In this document: positions 11,245-23,066 of the stretch, piece by piece
How positions within the stretch are numbered: position 1 is the stretch's first letter
Layout of the letters: every line of letters starts with the position of its first letter
DNA from: Pyrenula massariospora
Taxonomy: Eukaryota > Ascomycota > Eurotiomycetes > Pyrenulales > Pyrenulaceae
Length of the DNA stretch: 64,000 bases
NCBI GenBank assembly: GCA_021030905.1
Contig: JAGFMI010000001.1
Span: 496,001 to 560,000 of the forward strand
Direction of reading: 5' to 3'
Translations under genes and position numbers: made by a program
Notes under the pieces: generated by a model
Database searches by the model: none
Seen by the model: the letters and a program-made list of their open reading frames with translations, nothing else
What the model was told of the DNA's origin: nothing

Positions 11245-12238
11245 GTGAGCTATAGGGCTGTCGCCGACACCTATACACCGAGTGAGAGAGGCGCAGGATG
11301 CTGGGTCCTGTCAGTAGGGGCTTGAGCTTGGGAGCTTGCGTGGGGCCTGTTGTCGGAGAGTCGGTAGCTGTGGACGAGCGGCGGCCCCGAGGGGGGTGTT
11401 TTTGGTGTGCTTGATTGTTTGTGGGCCGCGGTGTTGTGGGTGGGTATGGGATTTTTCCCGCCGGAAATCGCAAGAATGTTGGCTGGCAGTTGAGATCCTA
11501 ACGCAGAGAGGCGTCGGTGGGCAGCGAGCTGGTTCGTCGCTGTCCAGCGTTGGCTGTTCGGCAAAAAGGGCAAGGCTGGGACAAAAGGCTGAGAGGGCGA
11601 GAATTAGGGAGATAATACTGCGTCTTTGATGAAGAACATCTTGTGGCAATGCCGCTGTTTCAGCCCGTTGGCACGTCTTCGGTTTGTGTTCCATCTCGAC
11701 ACCTTTTTCGCATTGTGGGCGCAAGGCTCTTTCCATGTGGTCGATGATACGGCCGTGGCTGTAAGCCTGAAAACCCGAGCAGCGCAGCAGCGGCAGCAAG
11801 GATCGTTCGTTGCGCCATTGCTACAGCTGTGGCGGCGACCTTGCAGCCACTCCTGGATGCATTGGACCGATGATGGTATCTTACGATACTGGGCATCTGG
11901 AGCGGTGTTTGTGGCGCTGTGGTTGTGTTGGTGATGAAAAAGGAGGGGTTGTTTTGGAGGATGCGACGTATAGAAGGAAAGAGTGCATGTGGTCCTGCGA
12001 AGAGCGGCTAGTTCGGGATAATGAAATATTTCTCTCAATTCACGTCCCCTCTAAAATGCCTAACAGTCTCTATTCAGAAGAGTTTAGTAAGCCTCGCGGG
12101 AGACCTCCCAGTCCGCCCACGTAAAATACTGTCTATGCACCTATCTCATCACTCAACCGGCAAAGAGAAAGAACCAATGTACAGTTTCAGAGTCACAAAT
12201 CCGCCGCGCGTGTCCTCGGGTCAATACTTGTCGTTGAC
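11245..12238. other. Intergenic or decayed sequence
   Basis: Several overlapping frames on both strands, none with a recognisable family. A minus-strand Ala-rich hydrophobic stretch (MAQRTILAAAAALLGFSG, near 11.8 kb) looks like the start of a membrane or secreted protein but breaks after a few dozen codons. It may be the remnant of a small membrane-protein gene. Confidence 0.35.
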
Positions 12239-13451
12239 CTAGGGCCCGACACCTTCCCTCATCTTCGCCGCATATGCAGAAGATTCCGCTGAGCCAAACT
12301 TGGTAACCGTATGATCGGCTTCGGCTGGGAAAGCTACACGTTGAGAATTCTCGAGCCTGGGAGGCCCCTGCCCTTCCTCGAAAGGACTGAACTGGTCGAC
12401 GAGATAGTACATATCATCGAATGCCCTAGTCTGATGTCAGCTCACACCTTTTCTGGTGACGTACTCGAACTTACATTTGGCGAATTGCTGTGCCCTGGCT
12501 GCCGTGGTTGACGGAATAGAGTATGTTGTAGTAGATGGAGTACATTCGATTCCTATCGTCCCACTGCTCTTTGGGCTCACTCGGCGCGTAGTTCTTCAGG
12601 TAGGTCTCGGTGTAGACTTTATCGTGAATGTTGTTGTAGAAGCATCTCCAGTGTCCAATCTCCATTTCGTTGTGCGCGTAGAAAGATGCGGCATCGAAGG
12701 TGTAGATGTTTCCGGTATCAAATGTGGTGCCAGTATTTCCCTCCCACAAATCACCATGGATCAGGCATGGCTTGATGCTTCGGCCATCATTCTCAAGAGC
12801 TCCTATCAGTCTGGGTATGACATGCGAGAAGATCCTGGACTCCAGCTGGTCCAGTGCCTCCCAATGCCCATTTGCCTTGTGATCCTCCTGAGCAACGTGC
12901 TTCAGCATCTTTGCAAAGACAGCACTCCAGCTGATTTCCCATCCCAGTGCCTGCAGAGTCTTGCCTTGACATGTGTTGATATGGAAACCGAATTTGCCTG
13001 TCGGTGAAGTGCTGTTTCGATGCAATTGAGCCAGTCTCGTGCACAATTGATTTGGTTCTGGGAAACGATCACTCATATCAATATACTGTAAAAGGAAGAA
13101 GTAAGTCTCCGGGCCAGGTCCACCGCGCTTGCCCCACGCATGGGGCTTTGGCGCAAAGAGGTTGTCGACATTGTGTAGAGCAGAGACAGCGTGGAATTCA
13201 CCCTCCATCAGTTGTCTGCCTAGCTCCCCTCTAGCGGTCTTCAGAAAGTACCGATTCGTCTGGCCATTTGGAAACTTCACATGGAGCCGAGCCGTGACCG
13301 TCCACTGCGATAGTCCGTACCGGTTGGCGGAGACGACGTGCGTACCGGGCGGGAACGTGGCAAGAATGCCATCGTCGATCGGAAAGTCTCCAGGGTCTGG
13401 CGACATCTCAGCCTCGGCTTCCTGCAGTACGTTCTCCATGCTCTCTTTCAT
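12239..13451 (-). CDS. Fructosamine/ketosamine-3-kinase-like protein, copy 2
   Basis: Exons 13451..12475 and 12425..12239 are joined across a 49-base intron (GTAAGT..CTAG), giving 387 aa from the Met at 13451. Mets at 13439 (383 aa) and 13529 (413 aa) are alternatives. RYFLKTARGELGRQLMEGEF carries the ATP-site Lys, HGDLWEGN is the catalytic loop, and YTFDAASFYAHNEMEIGHWR holds the metal-binding Asp. PSEPKEQWDDRNRMYSIYY is the family C-terminal signature. The second exon adds an unrelated-looking tail of about 60 residues ending VGP. The family removes glycation adducts by phosphorylation; the substrate (fructosamine, ribulosamine or other) cannot be read from sequence. It is clearly paralogous to the gene at 8591-9600, with many substitutions, so the duplication is not recent. 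Confidence 0.88.
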
Positions 13452-13529
13452 TTTGGGGTATTGGCTCAGTAGGAGTCGTCGATCGCAGAGTTCAAGGTGA
13501 GGTCCGCAGGATCTTGTCTTCAAAAACAC

Positions 13530-15011
13530 GTAGGTGTGATGCTTAAGCGAGCCCCAAGCTACTAGGGTCTCTGTGCTGATATATTTTGACTGCGTATTTT
13601 ATTCTCAAGGCAATTATATCATCGCTCTGAATTGAACAAAACTAAAAGTGATGGAAGTATATAACTTTTCATGCAAATTAAACCCAGGGGGTGGTTGGTC
13701 ACGGGTCGCAGCGTAAGGGTCCATAGATAGGCTCCCTTGCCGAGGAATAATAAGAATACCTTCTGCATAGCCGCAGCTTGACTTGAATTTTTGGAGTTTT
13801 CAATGCTTTCAAACAGCAAGGCCATTTTCATTGAATGCGTATAGTGATGCCAGATGATGACTTTTTCAAAGTGGGTTTTTCCTTCACGCTTCAGCTTGCA
13901 CGGACGAAATCCTGCGAAAATACTTCACTACTAAATAATGGTCCGTGAGTAACCTCGTCAAATTTACAATAACGATACGTCTATGGCTCGTGAATTGCGA
14001 CTCTTCAAAATATCTTCGTGAATAGTCAGTTGACTCTGCACATCCTGGATATTATCTCATCAATTTTGGATCATGATAGTTATGATTGAAGAAGCCGCTG
14101 TTTCTAAAAGTGGGGAACCCGAGTTGCCATGAGGAGTTTGCGACGGAATAAATATCGACTGCGTATACGTTAAAAATTTTAGAAGAATTTTCTTTTTAGC
14201 GAACAACCAATAGACTGTTTGTCGGGCTAGGCTGTAGGGATTACGCCTGCTACTCAGCTAGAATGGTACACAAAATACTGCGAATGATGCATTCGTGCGC
14301 ATAATGCAGCATGTATAGCTTGTCAGACGCAGGCATGACAACATACACCTGAAAAAAATCTGTTTCCTACCTCTTGCCTCTAACATTCTGCCAGACGTAT
14401 CCTTGCACCGTCACGCACGACTTCAAAAGACGTTCTACCACGCAAGCAACTACCACGGTAGTTTAGATAATAATGAACGACGAGAAGATCCATCTCCCGG
14501 TTATTTCCCTGAATACCGGTACATCAGAAACCATCCGTCCTGCTTCTTGATCCTATCCGTCTCCATGTCTTGAACTCCGTTAGGTTCCCTGCTAGCTGTG
14601 TGCTTTCGCAGCGAGTGGTATGGCATACAGGCCGCTAGACGCCGATGTGAGAATGATGGAGCTGTGATGTGCATTCTGCACTGCTACGACCGCCGCGTTT
14701 GCCCTCTAGTTTGTCCCCGTCGGTGCCTTGCCTAGGTCGTGTTCTGTTCTGGGTGTCTTGTGTTCCGGCGTGGTAACCTTTCTGCTTTCTCCGCCGAAGT
14801 CGCGTGCTCGTGCTTTTATTCATTTCGAGCGCTGCGTCATGCGGTGTCACTTCCAGTCTTAGGCCGCATCTCGCTTCTTGCGCCACGGTCTTATGCCATT
14901 GTCCATGCCACTTTTCATCCATAATCTCCGAGCTCTATCCGTACGTTCACCACCACCAACTACCTCTCCCAGTAACATCATTTAATTCGCAAAGCCGGCG
15001 TACCCACCACC
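13530..15011. other. Intergenic, AT-rich then pyrimidine-rich
   Basis: About 1.5 kb without a supported gene. The part to about 14.4 kb is AT-rich with dense stops. The last few hundred bases, next to the 3' end of the sulfite pump gene, are CT-rich on the plus strand and likely include its 3' UTR. Confidence 0.5.
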
Positions 15012-16394
15012 TCACCCCTCCTTCCCACCTCTTCCCCCCTTCTCCACATCCCCTCCTCCCCCCTCCGCCTTCGGCAAATTCCTCAAACAAGGCGCATAAA
15101 ACAGCTCCCCCCTCCACGCGCCCCTCCCCGTCCCCACCGCCACCCCGCCCCAAAGCACCACGACCACCCCACCCAACACCGTCCCCAGCACCCGAAAGAA
15201 CGCACTCGGCAGTTCCTCACCGAGCGTCACCGCGCTCAGCGCAAACACGCCCAGCGGGAACGTAAACCCCCACCACCCCATGTTGAAGGGGAAGGGGCGC
15301 GCGCGCTGGATCGAGGCGAGCGCGAAGACGAGCCAGGCGAGGCCGAAGGAGAACATGGTCAGGGCGAGGAGGAGGCCGAGGGCGTAGAGGACGTCGGCGA
15401 GGATAGGCGTTTTATGAAGAAGCGGGGCGGAGGCGGGGGTGGAGTGGGCGAGGAGGGTGCGGGCGGAAAGGCCGAGGTTGAGGATGGTGTAGCCGCCCAT
15501 GCCGAGGGGCCCGAGCGGGAGGAAGCTCGAGACGATGAGCTCGCGGGGCGGGAGCTTGTGCAGGGCCAGGCGCTGGTAGTACATGACGAGGACGGTGAGG
15601 GCGAGGGGGGTGGCGAGGCCCCAGAGGATGTAGCCGGTGAGGAGGGTGGGGAGGGCGAGGGAGGGGGTGTGGGATGAGAGGAGGAGGGCGGGGGAGAGGT
15701 TGGAGGCGGTTCCTGCGGCGACGATGGAGGAGGCGATGGGGAGGAGTTGGGCGGCGGTGATGCGGGAGAGGGATTGGAGGTGGGACTGGGACATGAGGAG
15801 GGTGGGAAGGGTGAGGGTGACGGAGAGGGCGACGACGACGTCTATGATCCAAGCAGCGAAGGCGACGGTTGTGGACCAGGGGCCCCAGGCGGGGACGCAG
15901 AGGGAGAGCCAGAGGTCGATGAGGGTTGCGAAGCCCATGGGGATGGTGCCGAGGAAGAGGGAGTTGGTGGGGTCGTTGATCATGACGGTCCAGATGGCTG
16001 GGTACAGCGTGTAGCGGAGGGTGGAGATGATGAAAGCAAGGAAGAAAAGGAGGCTATTGAGGGCGAAGAAAAGGATGGAGAGGTAGTATAGCCAGTGAGC
16101 TTTGAAGGGTATTGCATTTAAGAGAATTCCAACCACACCTGTGCCCATAGTCACGGAGAACCAGGAGGGTGTGAAATTGCGGACAATTCGTCGCCAGCCG
16201 ACGTCGTACTTTGATGGTGGGCAGACCGAAGGAAGCTGAGAGGGACTAGGGAGGGCGCCATTACTGCTGCTTGAAGTAGTTGATCGGTTCGCAAGTTCTG
16301 AGGCTCCGGAATTTTGCATTTGATAGTTTGAAGGAGCGGTGACGGCGGGATTGTTGGACGCAAGACGCTCTACTTGGTGGTCGTCCATTTTCAA
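15012..16394 (-). CDS. SSU1: Sulfite efflux pump (SSU1-type, TDT/SLAC1 family)
   Basis: An intronless 460-aa membrane protein of the tellurite-resistance/dicarboxylate transporter family. Ssu1 members export sulfite across the plasma membrane and give sulfite tolerance. After about 65 hydrophilic residues the core opens with WRRIVRNFTPSWFSVTMGTG, the diagnostic first-helix motif. About ten hydrophobic helices follow, including NDPTNSLFLGTIPMGFATLI, LPPRELIVSSFLPLGPLGMG and WWGFTFPLGVFALS, all of which fit the family. The Met at 16394 is the natural start, since codons upstream on the minus strand are not conserved-looking. The gene is markedly GC-rich at third codon positions, which creates long shadow frames. 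In plant-associated fungi such pumps help dispose of sulfur from cysteine breakdown. The amidohydrolase gene lies upstream on the same strand, but no functional link is shown. Confidence 0.9.
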   Translation of the reverse strand: MKMDDHQVERLASNNPAVTAPSNYQMQNSGASELANRSTTSSSSNGALPSPSQLPSVCPPSKYDVGWRRIVRNFTPSWFSVTMGTGVVGILLNAIPFKAHWLYYLSILFFALNSLLFFLAFIISTLRYTLYPAIWTVMINDPTNSLFLGTIPMGFATLIDLWLSLCVPAWGPWSTTVAFAAWIIDVVVALSVTLTLPTLLMSQSHLQSLSRITAAQLLPIASSIVAAGTASNLSPALLLSSHTPSLALPTLLTGYILWGLATPLALTVLVMYYQRLALHKLPPRELIVSSFLPLGPLGMGGYTILNLGLSARTLLAHSTPASAPLLHKTPILADVLYALGLLLALTMFSFGLAWLVFALASIQRARPFPFNMGWWGFTFPLGVFALSAVTLGEELPSAFFRVLGTVLGGVVVVLWGGVAVGTGRGAWRGELFYAPCLRNLPKAEGGGGDVEKGGRGGKEG

Positions 16395-17162
16395 TATCCA
16401 ACTTCAAGTCCTCTGAAGGTAATTTTGGCTTCAAAAGCGACTACCACAAGAGCTCATTACGACGGTTGAAGATAGACAGAAGTTCATTTTGTCCACGGTC
16501 GCCAGTCCTTTATACTCGATAAGTATTGACTCACCTCACTCATCATAGCATCTGACGGCAAAGAAAAGGATAAATTTAAGTAGTAAGCTTATTCGGATAG
16601 TTAGGGTTTTCTCCTCGGTAGATTCGGGAGTGACGTACCTGAAAAACCTTGCAAGGAGGTTTGCCTGCCGAAGCAGGTCCAGGTCTTTGCCCTCATCAAC
16701 ATCTTCATATCGTTCATTGTCTCAAATCGATTCACAAGAACCTTTTACGACCTAGACTTTCTCTCGCATCCAGCATGAACTCAGTCACATTGGCTTCCAA
16801 AGCTATACCGCGAGAATCTTTAAAAGCCAAAGGCGGCGTTCAAGAACCATTTCACTTCTTTGCAGACTCTCCTCAATCATCGGTAGCTAATGGTCAGAGT
16901 AACGACATTACTTGAAATGAAGAATTCTTTGCCGTGAATTTTTATCTCCCTCATTCCATCTAGATAGTGTGCACGCATTGCGGGCCGAAAGCTAGGCTCA
17001 TGGAGATTTAAGAGTTATCCGGTTGAACAGCTCACCTAGATTCTTGATAGACACTCAGGATACTTTTACATCATCTGCAAATCTCAGCACAGCATTCATT
17101 CCCGGGAAACAAATAAATCTTTCGCCCACAGCAATAGTCGTTCTCAACCCCGCCACTTCCGA
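16395..17162. other. Intergenic between sulfite pump and amidohydrolase
   Basis: Holds the promoter of the minus-strand sulfite pump and the 3' flank of the amidohydrolase. Small plus-strand frames here have no family match. Confidence 0.5.
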
Positions 17163-18750
17163 TCATGTCTTTCTCACTACATTCAACACCTCAGTATCTC
17201 CATACGGTGTCATCCCAAAGAACTTCCCCTCCAACACCGGCTGCTCCTTTGCATTCCATATCCCCTTGATTTTTTCACTACTCTTTAAGAAATCTTTCTT
17301 AACTTCTTCGTACGACAATGCCTTCTGCCCACCATTGTTCAAAGTGTCTAGCAACTTCCCATCTCTTTTCCTAAATTTGCCGTCCACCAAGACATGTCTA
17401 ACGTCGCCCACATTCGAGTGCAAAATCACCGCCGCAACGGGATCCTGCCAGCCGAGCATCCCCGGCGAGTCACCGTCAAAGACAACGATATCCGCTTTTG
17501 CGCCCTCAACGAGCCGTCCAAGGTCAGATCGGTGCACGGAATCAGCGCCCTTCTTCGTCGCAAGCACGAATGCGTCATGCACGCTCATGGGATTGTTCCG
17601 AGGAATTAGGCCCTTTTCAAGCACAGGTCTGAACACCTGTCTCCGGCTGGCCTGAAGCCAGAGGCGTGCTTGCGTCACCATATCGGCGGAGAAGGTGAAA
17701 TGCGTGTCGATGCCGATGCCGCAGACGTCGTGGTACAGGTGCGAGGTCGGGTTGTCGTGGCCGTAGTGCATTTCGGACTCTGGAGTGATCGAGATGTATT
17801 GGTTGTGCTGCCTCAAGAGGTCTATCTCCTTATCACGGTTTTGGAAGAAGGCGGCGTGGGAGATAACGATGGGGCTTTTTTCGGTTAGAAGACCGTGATT
17901 GAGAAGGGTTTGCGGTCCATTATCAACTGTTGCCTTGTCAGGACACTGTCCGTATGGAGAACAGGTACAGATAGCACTTACTGACCCACGGTCCGGCCAA
18001 ATGATGCGTCGTAAAGATCGATCCATGTTCTTTGGTCACATCGACCACTGCTTTCACATCTTCCTCTGCCCCCATTCCAAATGCGTCGAAGCTTAGACCT
18101 ACCTCCGTCGCGCTTCCCTTTTCAATCTGCTCTTTGACAAGCTCCTTGTAATACTCGAGCTGCTCCTTAATCGTCCACCCGCCTTCAAGTGCATGAATGG
18201 TATCGCACCACCACACACGTCCTCCACTCCTCACGCTCGCCTCCAATCCAGCTCGCGTGGTCTCCTTGTCCCACGTGTGGTGCGCATGGTCTACTATACC
18301 CGTCACGCCCGCATTCAAGCTCTCATAAATACCAGCCAGCTGTCCGGCGAAGACGTCGGCACCGGAAAATGGGTGCCCAACAAATGTAGCAAATTCCGAG
18401 AAATGCACAAGGTATGCTGCGAGGGTAGTGTCTGGGCCGAGCGTTTTGAACGCGGTTTGCCAGAGATGCATATGTGTGTTTATGAAACCCGGGGAAATGA
18501 TCTTGCCTGTGCATGATATGCGTTCGGCATTGCCGGGAAGGGAAGCGGAAGAATCAGAAGGGAATATGGCGGCAATACGGTCAGCTTTGGTGAGGAGGGA
18601 GTGATTCGGCAGAACCTTGAGTTGTTGAGTTGCTTCGTCCCATGAGATGATTGTGGCATTTTCGAAGAGAACAGACCTATAATGGTTAATCTTGTAAACG
18701 CTGGGGAAGGGGCAAGGCCTGCACCTCAATACTTACTTTGATTCTGCCAT
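17163..18750 (-). CDS. ATZ/TRZ-type metal-dependent amidohydrolase
   Basis: Exons 18750..18737, 18676..17982 and 17926..17163 give 490 aa. The first exon is only 14 bases (MAES plus two bases) and is supported by a GTAAGT donor and a TATAG acceptor that bring the frame to SVLFENATIISWDE. This is the amidohydrolase superfamily (TIM barrel with a catalytic metal), in the branch that holds cytosine/guanine deaminases and triazine hydrolases. Seen: the HxH metal pair in ISPGFINTHMHLW, further His in FTTHHLAGPWV and IVISHAAFF, and the catalytic Asp in GIGIDTHFTF. RLVEGAKADIVVFDGDSPGM is the family C-terminal beta-sandwich signature. The enzyme should hydrolyse or deaminate a ring amine; the substrate is unknown. 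It is probably cytosolic, as no signal peptide is visible. Confidence 0.88.
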
Positions 18751-20506
18751 GATATAGTGGTTGAGGTGCTTTAGCTTTCGACGTGTCAGAGGTACTATTT
18801 GTTCTCGAACCCAACTCAAGCAGCAAGCATTAACATAAGAGCGTCAGCGAGAGCCTACCCAGCCTTATAATCATCTGCCTCCCCCGCTCTTTTTCGAATA
18901 AGGCTCAACGATCTGCATTTTCGTACAATCCTTCCGCAAGTGCTGTTAGACAGCCCACGTGAGCCATGGTCCAAGAGGCTAATACCCTTGACAATCGCTG
19001 CAGCCGGAAGTTTCGGCTGATGCTGGCCGAACTTAGTCAATGCCCACGCAGATTGTCAGCTCGATTAGGGTCCACTTACAGTACTAGATGGTCAACATGC
19101 AGCAAACCGTACTCGTCTCGATCTAGGCATACTGGGGCGGAATCCTTAGCTGCCCCGCATCAACCGGCGGGATAAGCTCCTAACTCCGCAGACTAAATTT
19201 GCTTCTCTCAAAACTTACGGAGATTTGAGCACTGACTCCTCTTCAGAGGCTGTTAGGCTTAACTCCAAGTGCGGACGTGCTCGGCTTCAGAGCTCAGACC
19301 GTAACAAGGCTGTCGCTTCCTTTCTGTAAACGCTGGCGGCTGGTTGCTACGAAGGAGCGTTTCTTGGCGTACACATTTCTTCGCCAAGGTACCAAGTAAA
19401 AGTGGCAAACTAGGTGAGAGAGATGCCAAAAGTAGCGCGAGACGGGTGGGAACGAAGAAAGCTCCCCAGACACTTATGTAGTCTTCTAATCTCGAAGATC
19501 TCCCTTCTACGCGTCCACTTGTGGCTCGTTGGCCTCCGAGCCGGGTATGGCTGATGATTAAGACAAACAATTCCACAGCTTTTTCTCTCAAGCCGCCCTA
19601 GTTACAGATTTGATACTAATTTCTTTTGGAGACGAAATGCCTACTGTGGCGTTGCAGAAGGGCAGCAGGCCTTGCGACTAATGAGATGCCGATCTAAACC
19701 ACCTAAAATTTTTGCCGACAATAACAGCTTACAGTGTCGCGAAAGGCGAAGATTTATGCTTGCAGATGCGACATTGGCAATGACTCTCAAGCACGCCCTT
19801 AATCTGGGAAAGTCTGATTCATGTAGCTGTGACCTTGCAGCCCCAAAGTAAGTAAGTTCCGTCCATGTTGTAAGTCATAGCCTGATTAAACCTCCGCAGA
19901 CCACGGCTAGCAGCTGCCTCTTTAGGGAACCGCTGCGAGGCTATAAGTTGCACAAAAATTGGTCAGATTCGTCTGGCAACGCCAGGATGGCTGACGCTCA
20001 ATCAGACGAGACGCCCTCGACGCATGGCGGGAGTGGGTAGATTTGAAGGTGAAGAGTGTGAGAGACCCCGCGATAAGAAAAGAGGCCCTAGGGATGGAAC
20101 TTTTGGGGGGGAGGTTGGCTATATGGATATCGCTGTAGCGAGGAGTGGAATTGATATGTGGGAGAGGATTGATATGGACTATTCATAAAGGCGTGTCTAG
20201 ATTGATCGGCACGACATGGAGGATGGCGGTAAGGTCGATGAAGACGGGGAATGGGAATGAGGAGGCTTATGTTGGGGTAAGATGATACGACAGGATTCTG
20301 ATAAGAGTGAATCAAGGGTATAGTGAAGGTTGAGAGAGCTTTGAATTAGTAGATGGGCTCTGAATCCCACTGCCCAAGGAGATATGAGTCTCATAGTCAG
20401 CCTGTCGCGTCTGTGTGGGTCAAAGCATCCTCTCAAGCGTCAAAAAGAAATCAAAAGCACACCGGAGGCATCTCACTAGCTTCTTATCTTTCGCAGTATC
20501 ACCCCC
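18751..20506. other. Intergenic, nothing recognised
   Basis: About 1.75 kb between the start of the amidohydrolase and the 3' end of the ankyrin gene. Stop-rich in all frames, with no family match and no RNA gene signature. It should contain the amidohydrolase promoter near its left end. Confidence 0.5.
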
Positions 20507-23066
20507 TTAAGCCTCTTCAGCATCGTAAAATTCATCATCCGAAGAATCGTGCTCCTGTGCCCTATCATCACCACACCTTTCAACGTCCCCGGCCGCCGCT
20601 TGCGCCTTCCTAATACCGTCGAGCAACGTCTGAAATTTGATCCGAAATTCTAATGAGACATCATCCCTCATGTCCAATAATTTGCCTGCTGTCCTCCCCT
20701 TCGCGTCTCTTTTCTCTACATCAATCCCCTTCAATCCCTGATCCAAGAATATCTTTAGCATCTCTTCGTCTGCGAACATTGCGAGACGATGCAGTATCCC
20801 CCACCCATGTTTATTGATGAGCGTGTAATCTGAGCCCCTTTCGAGTAGAATCCGCACGATTTCATGCGCTTGTGTAGCAATAGCCGTGAATAATACTATA
20901 TCCCCGTTCCCATTTTTTGCATTGACGTCCGCGCCCCGCTCAATCAGATACTTGAGAGCCCCTACAGTCTGAAAGTCGTTAGTCCAGAAGAGAGCTGTCA
21001 GCCCGAAGTAACCGTGCAAATTTAGATCAGCACCAGCATTGACCAAGAGCTCCAGAACCTCTATGTTCGGGGGATTCAATTCAGCGGCAAAGTGCAGCGG
21101 GCTATCTCCATAAATAGTAATGGCATTAGGATCTAAGCCAGCCGCTAGCAAGAATTGGACCGCAGAGACACTACCCTTCGAACAGGCGTAGTGAAGTAAT
21201 GTAGCCTGGTCCGAAGCCAGGGAGTGGATGTCTGCGCCCGCAGCTTGCATAAGCTGCATCGCAGGCGTATCACCGCGGCTTGCAGCAAGGTGCATTGGAG
21301 TAAAGCCATCGAGAGTACGCTTGTTGAGCTGTGACGCAAAATGGGGCTCTTGGAGGGCTGTTCGAAGATTAAGGGGCTGGATGCCAAGAATGATCTTGTG
21401 GAGGGACGTATAGGAGTAATTCTCGAGTAGTGTGAAAAATGGGAATAGATCGACGAGTGTCCTACCGATTTCTGAGCCCTGGTGAAACCATTCTAGCAGT
21501 CTTTGTACTGTGTACTCTTCAAACGGATCTGATCCTGCTTGAAGTAAAAACCGGACCATTTCAACATCACCATGGTTCACTGCATTCCACAGCGCAGTCC
21601 TGCTCAGACTTCCCCACTGATCATGTACGGACACTGTCCGATTAAGCAACAGCCGTTTCACGCCCTCAATATCTCCACGCTGAACATACCTGTAGAGGCT
21701 CTGTGGTAAGGTAGTGCTTTCAAGTGAGATGCGCCGCACTACTCGTAGAAGGAGCTCAGGCCCCCGAAGTCCATTGGACATGCAGAGGGAGAGCGTAATT
21801 GCTAATAGCCAATCCGGAAGTCGATAATCGAGACAAATCCAGCTTGAGCTAGGTTGTCTATCACACCGAGGGTCTGTACATGCAAGGTTTCTCGGACTGG
21901 TACAGCTAGAAAGTAACAGGGAGCCAAGAACGGCACTGAATGACGTGAGTCTCCATCTGCTGTAGCGATATAGAGAGTGGCATGTGCATTGGCAACCCTG
22001 TTGGCACTCCCAAGGCGATTGCCGGAAGCTCCATGCTGTTTGGTGTACAAATGCCATCAATGGACCTGAAGTTCGTTGGTGGATTGGACGAGACCTGTTT
22101 CCCGGATCAATTATTAGCCCTGCTGAGGTTTGAATTTTCTGCTCTTGACGGTGAGAATCTTCTACGGCTTTGACCTGGTTGATCTGTGTTGACATAGACT
22201 GTTGACCGAAGAAATTAATCAATTCATTTCGATGCTTTTGAAAACCGCGATCTAGGTGATCCGTGATCCTAGATTCGCTGGTCTCGATATCCTGCGATAG
22301 TCGTGAAGAAATATCTTCCGAAGTCAGCTCAGCCTGGCTTCTCACACCGGCCAAGTATTTGGCTTGAGCTCTTTCGAAGCCACTGTGAAAGTCATTAATG
22401 GTCATGACGTGTATGTTCGATAAGTGGTCTTTTATGCGAGACACGCTTTTGTCAGACGAAGCATCCAATGTAGTGCTAGTATGATCTTTGATGTCTGTTG
22501 TCTGCCTGCCGATTTCTTGCATCAACCTGCCATCCAGATCTTTTAGCGAAACTTGAACTTCTGTCGATATTGTTCTTCCGAAGTCAGATCTTGATATCAC
22601 TCTTAGACCATCTAGATACTCACACGTTGACTGAAATGAGCGTGGCGCAAATCCTGAGCATAGTGTCTCTTAAAGCTCTCCTTAACTTCGTCGTTTCCCC
22701 TTGCATCCCCAACCACCGTATCTTCCGTATCTTGTGAATCTCCTCTTCCTGAAGTGCAGTGCCATTTTCGACGAGAAGATGAAGAAGCCTCTGGATCTCT
22801 GTGATGATACTCTGACCGTGGCCGAGTAGCTGCTCAAGCTGTACAGTAGCCTCATGTGACCAGCCTGATGTATCTACGACAGAGCCGTGATCAGTGACCA
22901 AGCCACGCTTCACACTGTCGAAGAATTGATTAGTACGAGCTAGGTCATCGCGAAGCTGTTGAATGTCCCCTGGTGCGTCGCGCCATGTTTCGCAGAGCTT
23001 CCACGTCTTAAGGCTAGCACGCGCCGCCACGTCGGCAACACTGAGCGCCAATGCGAAGACTTCCAT
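20507..23066 (-). CDS. Ankyrin-repeat protein with fungal N-terminal helical module
   Basis: Exons 23066..22624 and 22574..20507 (49-base intron, CTGAC branch point, acceptor TTCGGAAG) give 836 aa. Residues 1-150 (MEVFALALSVADVAARASLK onward) are the helical module seen at the N-terminus of many fungal NACHT and ankyrin proteins. A coiled middle follows. Next is a Cys/His patch (ECQQGCQCTCHSLYRYSRW, then CTDPRCDR) leading to a hydrophobic stretch and RLPDWLLAITLSLCM; this arrangement recurs in fungal ankyrin proteins. From about residue 450 there are roughly eight ankyrin repeats, for example DGFTPMHLAASRGDTPAMQL and GDSPLHFAAELNPPNIEVLE. The tail is acidic (SSDDEFYDAEEA). A Met nine codons upstream (23093) is possible, but 23066 fits the family start. 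There is no NTPase domain. It probably serves as a protein-binding scaffold or sensor. Confidence 0.85.

Noticed and set aside
11311-11900. Possible decayed DUF423-like small membrane protein on the minus strand
   Set aside because: Only an Ala-rich hydrophobic start and a few scattered residues resemble that family, across several frames; too weak to claim.
15400-16100. Long plus-strand Gly/Glu-rich and minus-strand Pro/His/Arg-rich frames across the sulfite pump
   Set aside because: They are shadows of the GC3-rich SSU1 coding frame; composition follows its third-position bias and no family is visible.
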